Shown here piece after piece: positions 1 to 4,718 of a stretch of DNA of 5,280 bases. The notes below the pieces were generated by a model. The model ran no database searches and was not told the DNA's origin. It saw only the letters and a list, made by a program, of their open reading frames with translations. Made by a program: the position numbers and the translations under genes. Position 1 is the stretch's first letter; each line of letters opens with the position of its first letter. Source of the DNA: Candidatus Bathyarchaeota archaeon. Its GTDB lineage: Archaea > Thermoproteota > Bathyarchaeia > TCS64. The stretch lies in the NCBI GenBank assembly GCA_030669135.1, contig DAOVEE010000132.1, positions 1-5,280 on the forward strand, read 5' to 3'.

Positions 1-973
1 TCCCGTAGACGTCCGGCCCCACCTTCCCCTTCATCACCACTGGCACGTCCCTCCAGATATCCGGTACCCCCATCGGCAGCTGAATATTACTGAACACCAG
101 CTGACCCCCCCGAGTCACATAGGTCTGGGTCAGCTCGTAGAACATCATCTGGGCAAGCTGCTTGACCTGCTTATAGTTCAGGCCCCTCATGAACGGCGCC
201 AGGAACATGGTGTAGTACATGAAGCCCTGTCCGCCGCTGAAGTTGGTCTGCCCCGCCGCCAGCACCTTGACGCTGTGGAGTATGGCCACCTCGGGCTGTT
301 TGGCGGGACCGGCCACGCTGCTCTGGTAGCCTTTTCCGTCGGGAAGCAGCCCATAGTAGAGGAAGTACCTGAGGTCCCAGTCCTGGCAGAACGGCCTTGT
401 GCCGAAGTACTCCAAGGTGTGGATGTGAATGTCTCCCTGGTGGTGGGCCGTCGACAGCTTCGGGTCCATCAGCAGCAGGTACTGCTCCTTGCTCAGCCTG
501 TCAGCCTTCTTCTTGTGCACCGTCTCGGGGTTTGGCTGCAGGTTGGCGTTCTCCTTGGCCTCGAAGCCGTTCCCCATGTCGATCTGGTACGCGTCGTAGA
601 GGGGCGCCCCGACCCTGGTGAGGAGGTTCCTGTAGATCTGGAACTCGGGTATCTCGTGGCTCCAATCAAGAAGTATGTTGTTTGTGATCTCCCTCACCAT
701 GGGCCCCGACACGTATCGGGGACGAGTGAGCTTGATGCGGCGCTCAGCCTCGTCGGCCACCTTCTCGGCTGCCATCTCGCTTATAGCTGGGATGTCGAAC
801 ATCTCCTCGGCGAGCGTGGTCTCCTTGTCAAGCATGTCAATGATTCTCGTCTTGTCCCACGGGATCAGGTAGCCGTCCGTGGTGCGAACCATGGGCATGC
901 CCATGTAAACGTTCTCCGTATAGAACTCCTCTATCCTCCGCTGGTAAGGCGGCAAATCACGATTCCTAGCCAT
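1..973 (-). CDS. nrdD: Anaerobic (class III) ribonucleoside-triphosphate reductase, N-terminal part; runs off the left edge
   Basis: Class III ribonucleotide reductases make deoxyribonucleotides from ribonucleoside triphosphates with an oxygen-sensitive glycyl radical, so this gene marks an anaerobic lifestyle. The window holds residues 1-324; the C-terminal part, with the glycyl radical and zinc site, lies beyond the edge. Residues about 28-105 resemble an ATP-cone allosteric domain (VRTTDGYLIPWDKTRI). The catalytic barrel then begins, with the family signature GDIHIHTLEYFGTRPFCQD; Cys196 in it is placed like the conserved active-site cysteine that attacks the substrate. It is followed by a Gly/Gln-rich stretch, GQTNFSGGQGF, near residues 241-251. 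The ATG at 973-971 is favoured because GGAGGT lies 5 bases upstream and the protein begins just before the cone domain. It overlaps the end of nrdH by 8 bases, indicating co-transcription and probably coupled translation. The activase NrdG is not visible. The family call is secure; the subgroup is inferred from the redoxin partner. Confidence 0.95.
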   Translation of the reverse strand, partial: MARNRDLPPYQRRIEEFYTENVYMGMPMVRTTDGYLIPWDKTRIIDMLDKETTLAEEMFDIPAISEMAAEKVADEAERRIKLTRPRYVSGPMVREITNNILLDWSHEIPEFQIYRNLLTRVGAPLYDAYQIDMGNGFEAKENANLQPNPETVHKKKADRLSKEQYLLLMDPKLSTAHHQGDIHIHTLEYFGTRPFCQDWDLRYFLYYGLLPDGKGYQSSVAGPAKQPEVAILHSVKVLAAGQTNFSGGQGFMYYTMFLAPFMRGLNYKQVKQLAQMMFYELTQTYVTRGGQLVFSNIQLPMGVPDIWRDVPVVMKGKVGPDVYG

Positions 974-1220
974 TCAATACCTCCAAAACCAAATCCTGTT
1001 TCAGCTTCTCTCCGTCAAACAATTTCTCGGAGGGCTCCACCCTGGCGTTGTCGCCTACCGTCAGTATGGGTGGGTTACCGAACATGTTCATCATTATGAA
1101 ATCTGTCTGGGCCTCTGTGTCAAACCATCTGGCCTCGAAATCAACGTCACTGCCCTTTAGGAAATTTTTAAGCTTATCGCATTTAGGGCAATCAGGCAGA
1201 GAGTACAACGTCACCTTCAT
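966..1220 (-). CDS. NrdH/glutaredoxin-like redoxin, probable electron donor to NrdD
   Basis: This is an 84-residue single-domain thioredoxin-fold protein. It opens with a beta strand (MKVTLYSL) leading into the redox motif C11-P-K-C14, has the cis-proline region NPPILTVGD at residues 49-57, and ends with a helix that includes LFDGEKLK. That length and order match the small glutaredoxin/NrdH-like proteins encoded beside class III reductases in methanogens and some anaerobic bacteria. In that reductase subgroup a redoxin supplies the two electrons per turnover, in place of formate. Being directly upstream of nrdD and overlapping it by 8 bases supports that partnership here. The gene is visibly more AT-rich than nrdD, for example around 1141-1200. 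The ATG at 1220 has only a weak AGGT at 1224-1227, 3 bases away, plus a GAGG farther off at 1235-1238. The redoxin fold is certain from the motif; the specific partner is inferred from context. Confidence 0.88.
   Translation of the reverse strand: MKVTLYSLPDCPKCDKLKNFLKGSDVDFEARWFDTEAQTDFIMMNMFGNPPILTVGDNARVEPSEKLFDGEKLKQDLVLEVLNG
979..984 (-). promoter_or_regulatory. Shine-Dalgarno site of nrdD inside nrdH
   Basis: On the minus strand GGAGGT is followed by 5 bases and then the nrdD ATG. This fully matches the anti-Shine-Dalgarno end of archaeal 16S rRNA (ACCUCC). It lies within the last codons of nrdH, so nrdD can be translated from the shared mRNA, and it decides the nrdD start. Confidence 0.8.
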
Positions 1221-1263
1221 TTTACCTGCAACATCCTCTAGTGCATCTCCTCGATGGAAACCA

Positions 1264-1273
1264 CTACATGTAG
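1264..1273. repeat. 10-bp perfect palindrome upstream of nrdH
   Basis: CTACATGTAG reads the same on both strands. It lies 44-53 bases before the nrdH ATG, between the tentative TATA element and the expected transcription start. That placement would suit an operator, but a palindrome of this length can occur by chance. Confidence 0.35.
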
Positions 1274-1276
1274 ATG

Positions 1277-1285
1277 CAATTAATA
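1277..1285 (-). promoter_or_regulatory. Tentative TATA element for the nrdH-nrdD operon
   Basis: On the minus strand the AT-rich stretch around 1285-1277 (TATTAATTG) lies about 60 bases upstream of the nrdH ATG, which would give a leader of roughly 35 bases. A second AT-rich candidate, AATATAG, lies farther up near 1297-1304. I cannot choose between them with confidence. Confidence 0.3.
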
Positions 1286-1430
1286 CGCGAATCGTTCTAT
1301 ATTATCTTAATCATTCACGCCCTAATACTCAAAGATGTTTCCGGTAGAATAATCACGATATCCTTGGATTGTATGAGATTGTCTCAAAGGAAGTAAATCA
1401 TAGGGACAGTTGATACTCGATTCACGATGT

Positions 1431-1438
1431 TTTATATA
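1431..1438 (+). promoter_or_regulatory. TATA box of the CARF-like regulator gene
   Basis: TTTATATA is a near-ideal archaeal TATA box centred 57 bases before the ATG at 1492. Transcription should start about 25 bases downstream, near 1458-1462, leaving a leader of about 30 bases. The leader carries GGTG at 1481-1484, 7 bases before the ATG, a recognised archaeal Shine-Dalgarno core. Confidence 0.65.
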
Positions 1439-1491
1439 TTCTGCGTCATATTGGTTAATCGATAAGATAGAGAATTATTCGGTGCGCCGAC

Positions 1492-2292
1492 ATGATAATA
1501 ATCTGCCTCGTGGGACAACACTACCGTCGAGCCTTCGACGGGATAAGGTACTGGAGCAAGGTGCATGGAATAACCAAGCTTTACCTGCTCCACAGCGACA
1601 CGGAGGCAGAGGATAACCCCTTCGCTTACATGAGCGAGACCAACGCCGAGGAGCTCAGGGAGAAGCTGGAGATCCTAGACCCCATAATGGTGGGGTTCAA
1701 ACCAATGGATCAGAGGAGCGTCTTCCGCACCATATACGGTATCATGAGCCAGGCGAGGGACGCGGGCGAGGATGTGCTCATAGACATCACCAGCACCACC
1801 AACACGGCAATGGGCATAGCACTTACCATCGCCCTCATGTTCCGGAACGCCCGTGTCTACAGCGTACCAAGCGCCGACCCCGGATGGTACGTCAACGGGA
1901 AGCCCGGGGACCCATCCTTCGAGAAGTGGTTCGAGCGCGCGCGGGACCAACCCAGCAGGGACCCCACTGAGATACAGCTCCCCGGCTACAGGCTGGAGCC
2001 CAGCAGTAAGCACGAAGAGAAGGAGTGGGAGCGCGAGAAGAAGCTTCTGGTACTGCTGAGGGAGCACGGCGGCGAGGCCGATAGCATCAGCGGCATCATC
2101 AGATGGTTCGGGTACAAGGCCGCCAACAGCACCCTCAGGAACAGGTTCAGCAGGATCGTGGCCCGGTTGGAGATGAAGGGCCTCGTGGACGCCGAGAAGG
2201 GCAGCAAGATGAAGGTCATAAGCCTCACCGAGTTCGGCGTCATATTCGCGGAGGCTCTCGCCGAGGGCGCAGCACAACCGACATCTAACTAA
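1492..2292 (+). CDS. CARF-like domain plus winged-helix transcriptional regulator (HFX_2341/DUF6293- or Csa3-like)
   Basis: This is a 266-residue two-domain protein. Residues 1-150 look like a Rossmann-type CARF sensor: strand 1 is MIIICLVGQHY, a second strand is KLYLLHSD (29-36), and a glycine/threonine-rich turn after strand 4, DITSTTNTAMGIA (98-110), sits where CARF domains contact cyclic oligoadenylates. A charged linker covers about 150-180. Residues 180-258 form a winged helix with an apparent recognition region, STLRNRFSRIVARLEMKGLV (213-232), followed by a basic wing, EKGSKMKVISLT. There is no R-x4-6-H HEPN RNase motif, so a Csx1/Csm6 nuclease is unlikely and a DNA-binding regulator is favoured. 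An in-frame TAG at 1468-1470 makes the ATG at 1492 the only plausible start. It is a single gene with its own TATA box and terminator. No cas gene or CRISPR array lies in the window. The winged helix is clear; the CARF assignment is by pattern and not proven. Confidence 0.65.
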   Translation: MIIICLVGQHYRRAFDGIRYWSKVHGITKLYLLHSDTEAEDNPFAYMSETNAEELREKLEILDPIMVGFKPMDQRSVFRTIYGIMSQARDAGEDVLIDITSTTNTAMGIALTIALMFRNARVYSVPSADPGWYVNGKPGDPSFEKWFERARDQPSRDPTEIQLPGYRLEPSSKHEEKEWEREKKLLVLLREHGGEADSISGIIRWFGYKAANSTLRNRFSRIVARLEMKGLVDAEKGSKMKVISLTEFGVIFAEALAEGAAQPTSN

Positions 2293-2300
2293 ACCCGCTA

Positions 2301-2315
2301 AGTTTATTTTTTAAT
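2301..2315 (+). terminator. T-rich terminator after the CARF-like regulator gene
   Basis: Nine bases after the TAA stop, a run containing TTTATTTTTTAA begins. Archaeal RNA polymerase stops at such T runs without needing a hairpin. The same bases could instead be a TATA-like element for a transcript in the following gap. Confidence 0.5.
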
Positions 2316-2364
2316 ACAAAAGAGAGCCATAAGTTCGATCATTCTTTTCTTAACTCTTTAACTT

Positions 2365-2449
2365 GTGGAGCGCAGCAGCTATCGATGTAATATCGCTGAC
2401 GTGCATGAGTCTTAGAGGTATTAGGCTACACGTCGGGCCACCCCGTTTT
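2365..2449 (+). ncRNA. Candidate structured RNA or leader element (hypothesis)
   Basis: Within an otherwise AT-rich gap, this stretch is richer in GC and holds three adjacent hairpins. The first is CAG(ctat)CGAT-loop-ATCG-CTG at 2376-2398. The second is GACGTG, paired with CACGTC at 2398-2403/2429-2434, with an inner stem at 2408-2412/2423-2427. The third is CGGG-ccac-CCCG at 2434-2445, followed directly by TTTT. GTGG at 2365-2368 could alternatively pair with CCAC at 2438-2441. It matches no tRNA or box C/D pattern I can recognise. It ends just before the TATA element of the next gene. Confidence 0.25.
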
Positions 2450-2450
2450 C

Positions 2451-2466
2451 AGCTATCTTTTTATTG
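2451..2466 (+). promoter_or_regulatory. Promoter of the unknown-function gene at 2504
   Basis: The TATA-like CTTTTTATTG at 2457-2466 lies about 40 bases before the ATG, predicting a start near 2487 and a leader of about 16 bases that just includes the Shine-Dalgarno site. The flank AGCTATC at 2451-2457 recurs at the same place in the cbf5 promoter (4680-4686). Confidence 0.55.
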
Positions 2467-2492
2467 AAGCCATGCAGTTTCCACAAATAACT

Positions 2493-2497
2493 GAGGA
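2493..2497 (+). promoter_or_regulatory. Shine-Dalgarno site for the gene at 2504
   Basis: GAGGA lies 6-7 bases before the ATG and supports that start codon. Confidence 0.6.
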
Positions 2498-2503
2498 TAA
2501 CAA

Positions 2504-3286
2504 ATGAAAGCACAGGTCACGTTGACCCCGGCTGAGGGGAAGAGGCTCATAGCCAAGGCAATATCATGCATGGATTCCGTGCAGAAGGCCTACAAGGAGG
2601 GCATACTGATCATCGCCACGAGCACCACCACGGCCTACGTCGCCGAGGAGCTCATGGGTAAGGAGATCAACAAGGGGATGTTCACGGCGGGCGTCGTGAC
2701 GAAGGAGGGCGCCAGCATCACGAAGGCTGACGGCAGGTACAAACACTACGTCTTCGAGAAAGGAGCGCTGAAGGAGTGCACCACCCCCGAGCTCGTACCA
2801 TACCTAGCGAGGATGGGACCCGACGACGTCATGATCAAAGGCGCCAACGCCATCGATCCCTTCGGAGCCGCCGGCATACTGCTCGCAGGATCCGGAGGAG
2901 GTACCATAGGTACAGCTTGGGGCCACCTGATAAGGAACGGCGCCCAGCTCATCATAGCCGCAGGGCTTGAGAAGCTTGTACCGGGTCCTCTGGACGGCGT
3001 GGCGCCCATGATGGGCACCGAGGTCATCGACAAGGCCATGGGCTGGAAGTGCGGCATGATGGTCGTACAGGGCCAAATCATCACAGAGATGGAGGCCATG
3101 AAGATGCTCTTCGGTGTCGATGTGATACCGGTGGCCGGCGGGGGGATCGACGGGGCCGAGGGATGCAAGATATTCCTGTTAGGGGGGCCCGACGAAAACG
3201 TGGAGCTGGCCTACGAGGTGCTCTCAGAGATCAAGGGCGAGCCTAAGCTAAGCACCAGTATCATGGATAAGCCGAAGGACGCGTAG
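2504..3286 (+). CDS. Protein of unknown function with glycine-rich alpha/beta fold
   Basis: This is a 260-residue soluble protein that I cannot name. I believe similar proteins are annotated as hypothetical in archaea and anaerobic bacteria, but that is recollection, not a search result. It begins LTPAEGKRLIAKAI, a helix, then a strand and threonine cluster, ILIIATSTTTAYVAEEL (34-50). The strongest block is MIKGANAIDPFGAAGILLAG (110-129), followed by SGGGTIGTAWG (130-140) and IIAAGLEKLVPGPLDGVAP (150-168). Near the C-terminus come VDVIPVAGGGIDGAEGCK (205-222) and FLLGGP (224-229). Alternating hydrophobic strands and glycine loops, with the NAIDP..AGI pattern, recall NagB/RpiA/CoA-transferase-like sugar-phosphate or acyl-CoA binding proteins; this is inference only. 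There is no signal peptide, membrane segment or metal-binding cysteine cluster. GAGGA precedes the ATG by 7 bases. It has its own promoter and ends 3 bases from the converging glycosylase gene. Confidence 0.85.
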   Translation: MKAQVTLTPAEGKRLIAKAISCMDSVQKAYKEGILIIATSTTTAYVAEELMGKEINKGMFTAGVVTKEGASITKADGRYKHYVFEKGALKECTTPELVPYLARMGPDDVMIKGANAIDPFGAAGILLAGSGGGTIGTAWGHLIRNGAQLIIAAGLEKLVPGPLDGVAPMMGTEVIDKAMGWKCGMMVVQGQIITEMEAMKMLFGVDVIPVAGGGIDGAEGCKIFLLGGPDENVELAYEVLSEIKGEPKLSTSIMDKPKDA

Positions 3287-3298
3287 AGCCTAGGCTCT
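3285..3298. repeat. 14-bp perfect palindrome between two converging genes
   Basis: AGAGCCTAGGCTCT is a perfect palindrome. It begins within the TAG stop of the unknown gene (3284-3286) and contains the complete TAG stop of the converging glycosylase gene (3290-3292, minus strand). Either transcript could fold it into a short hairpin, so it may help end transcription in both directions; no T run follows on either side. Confidence 0.5.
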
Positions 3299-4471
3299 CC
3301 ACTCTATATCTTCCGCGCCGTGGAAACGGGCGAACTCCTCTATGTTTCTTGACAGTTTATCCTCGTAGTCTTCCGTGGGCTTGAAGCCGTCCTCCACCCA
3401 GTAGCCGCGTATGATCATCACGTTTTTCTCCCTGTCCATCTTGGGCTCGACCCGTGCGACGAGGCGGTCGCCGTAGAGAACTGGGAGATGATAGTACCCG
3501 TAGACCCGCTGATCTTTGGGGACGTAGGTCTCTAGACGGCGCTCGAACCCGAAGAGCTCCATGATCCGCTCCCTGTTCCACATCATGTTGTCGAAGTAGA
3601 CGAAAAGCCGCACTTCGTCGAAGCCGAAGCCTGAGCCTGGCTCTTCAAGTCTATCCAGGTCCCCGGGGAGACAGTAGTACGGGTTCTTGTCTCCATCGAC
3701 GCTGTGCTTCACGGCCTCTTCCTCGGAGACGAGCCGGTCCAATAGTTCCTTCAGTTGCTTGGATGTACGGTCTAGTTTCACCGACCAGGGGTGATAGTAC
3801 TTCCTTACCTCCTGGGGCTTGACCAACCCTAGGCAGCTCATGGTCTTCAACGCGAAGAACCTCACTCTCTCGTCGTCGCTTGGCTCTGAGGTGTCCACGC
3901 CTGTGGGCAACACGTTCTCGGCTAGGTCATAGTATCTCTGGAAGTTCTCCCTGCGGTCGATCAAGAGTATCCCGGCGCCGAATAGCAGCTCCAGCGCTAA
4001 TTTGGCGGGCTTCCAGTTCCACCAGCCGCCTTTCCTCTTAGGCCCCTCGAAGTCTTTGGACGACAGGGAGCCTTCGTCACGGACTCTGCTGAGGACCCTG
4101 TCAAGCAGCTCGGGGTCCGCCTTGCTCCTCTTACTGAACCTGGCCCTCATCTCCTCTCTTCTTACGTTCATCGACTTGATGTAGTACCTGTAGTCCTTGA
4201 ATGGGACATAGCATGCAGAGTGGGCCCAGTACTCGAAGAGCAGCCTGTCCCTGTACGCCAACTCGTGTAGATCCTCCTTGTCGTACTGGCCGAGCCTCGT
4301 CCACAGCGTCAGGTAGTGGGCTCGTTCGACGACGTTTATGGTGTCGATCTGGAGGCAGCCGAGGCTGTCTATAGTGTCGTATACGTCGCTTTTATCGACG
4401 TGATCCGGGAACCTGCCTACGCCTTGTTTCTCCAGCATCAGCCGTCTTACGGTCTCTCTGGTTACGGGCAA
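3290..4471 (-). CDS. YcaQ/AlkX-type winged-helix DNA glycosylase (HTH_42 family)
   Basis: This 393-residue protein spans the full length of the YcaQ/AlkZ family, which has tandem winged helices and a C-terminal beta barrel. These enzymes remove alkylated bases; members with a Q-hydrophobic-D motif (AlkX/YcaQ) unhook DNA interstrand crosslinks, whereas AlkZ has Q-hydrophobic-Q. Here the motif reads Q41-I42-D43 within LGCLQIDTINVVERAHYL (37-54), which places it with AlkX. Other family blocks are FEYWAHSACYVP (79-90) and the C-terminal stretch from FDNMMWNRERIMELFGFERR (293-312) through RVYGYYHLPVLYGDRLVARVE (322-342). The start is TTG at 4471: an in-frame TAA lies 12 bases upstream, no ATG or GTG comes between, and the first helix VTRETVRRLMLEKQG is expected in this family. 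The next choice is Met12 (4438), which would remove part of that helix. The gene appears monocistronic. Substrate is inferred from the motif. Confidence 0.9.
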   Translation of the reverse strand: MPVTRETVRRLMLEKQGVGRFPDHVDKSDVYDTIDSLGCLQIDTINVVERAHYLTLWTRLGQYDKEDLHELAYRDRLLFEYWAHSACYVPFKDYRYYIKSMNVRREEMRARFSKRSKADPELLDRVLSRVRDEGSLSSKDFEGPKRKGGWWNWKPAKLALELLFGAGILLIDRRENFQRYYDLAENVLPTGVDTSEPSDDERVRFFALKTMSCLGLVKPQEVRKYYHPWSVKLDRTSKQLKELLDRLVSEEEAVKHSVDGDKNPYYCLPGDLDRLEEPGSGFGFDEVRLFVYFDNMMWNRERIMELFGFERRLETYVPKDQRVYGYYHLPVLYGDRLVARVEPKMDREKNVMIIRGYWVEDGFKPTEDYEDKLSRNIEEFARFHGAEDIEWRA

Positions 4472-4495
4472 AACACAGTTTTAAGCGTCTATAGG

Positions 4496-4503
4496 TTTTT
4501 AAT
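4496..4503 (-). promoter_or_regulatory. TATA box of the AlkX-like glycosylase gene
   Basis: On the minus strand ATTAAAAA is centred about 28 bases before the TTG codon, so the mRNA would start at or next to it, giving a leaderless message; no Shine-Dalgarno site is present. A second AT element, CTTAAAAC at 4485-4478, lies closer and would instead fit a start at Met12. Confidence 0.5.
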
Positions 4504-4552
4504 GGTTACCCAAACACGTGTCGATAGGTACTCCCATAAAACTCTGGTAGAC

Positions 4553-4592
4553 TCCGGGCTCCTTGCGAAGATGACCGCCTTCTTCACCCGGG
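4553..4592. repeat. Imperfect hairpin in the glycosylase-cbf5 gap
   Basis: CCGGG (4554-4558) can pair with CCCGG (4587-4591), and GAAGA (4567-4571) with TCTTC (4581-4585), leaving an 8-nt versus 1-nt internal loop and a 9-nt terminal loop. It is GC-rich relative to its flanks. Whether it is transcribed is unknown. Confidence 0.3.
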
Positions 4593-4670
4593 CACCCGCC
4601 ACACGTATGTCATAACCATCAAAGATCACGCGTCTCTGTAAGGTTACTGCCGAGCAGCTGACACCGTTGA

Positions 4671-4690
4671 AAAGGATAGAGCTATCCTTT
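4671..4690. repeat. 9-2-9 inverted repeat over the cbf5 promoter, probable operator
   Basis: AAAGGATAG and CTATCCTTT are exact inverted copies separated by AG. Arm centres are 11 bp apart, one helical turn, which fits a dimeric DNA-binding protein. The right arm runs into the cbf5 TATA element, so a bound protein would contact or block the site of TFB/TBP. It contains no known operator sequence that I recognise. Confidence 0.6.
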
Positions 4691-4694
4691 AAAA
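4687..4694 (+). promoter_or_regulatory. TATA box of cbf5
   Basis: CTTTAAAA is centred about 28 bases upstream of the ATG at 4719. That spacing puts the transcription start at or a few bases before the start codon, and no Shine-Dalgarno site is seen, so the message is probably leaderless. Confidence 0.65.
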
Positions 4695-4718
4695 CCACCA
4701 CTGTATTGTCTGAGTACC

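Noticed and set aside
275..1099. Long plus-strand reading frame opposite nrdD and nrdH
   Set aside because: It is antisense to two clearly conserved proteins, has low-complexity Val/Leu/Arg composition, and owes its length to GC-rich codon structure.
1410..1616. Plus-strand 68-codon frame overlapping the start of the CARF-like gene
   Set aside because: It begins before the TATA box of the real gene and runs through its start in another frame, so it would not be on the predicted transcript.
1675..2277. 200-codon minus-strand reading frame opposite the CARF-like regulator
   Set aside because: It lacks domain patterns and mirrors the GC-biased codons of the real gene.
1492..2292. Csx1/Csm6-type CARF nuclease
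   Set aside because: The C-terminal half lacks the HEPN R-x4-6-H motif and instead shows winged-helix features.
2365..2441. Possible tRNA of about 77 nt suggested by GTGG/CCAC end pairing
   Set aside because: Only 4 end pairs form, and there is no T-loop GTTCRANYC motif, no D-loop pattern and no anticodon arm.
4553..4603. H/ACA guide RNA near cbf5
   Set aside because: The internal loop is one-sided rather than a two-sided pseudouridylation pocket, and the nearest ACA (4601-4603) is too far from the stem base.
4489..4701. 70-codon minus-strand reading frame (GTG start) between the glycosylase gene and cbf5
   Set aside because: It starts at GTG inside the cbf5 promoter, has no promoter or Shine-Dalgarno site of its own, covers the glycosylase TATA box and the 9-2-9 inverted repeat, and has no recognisable domain.
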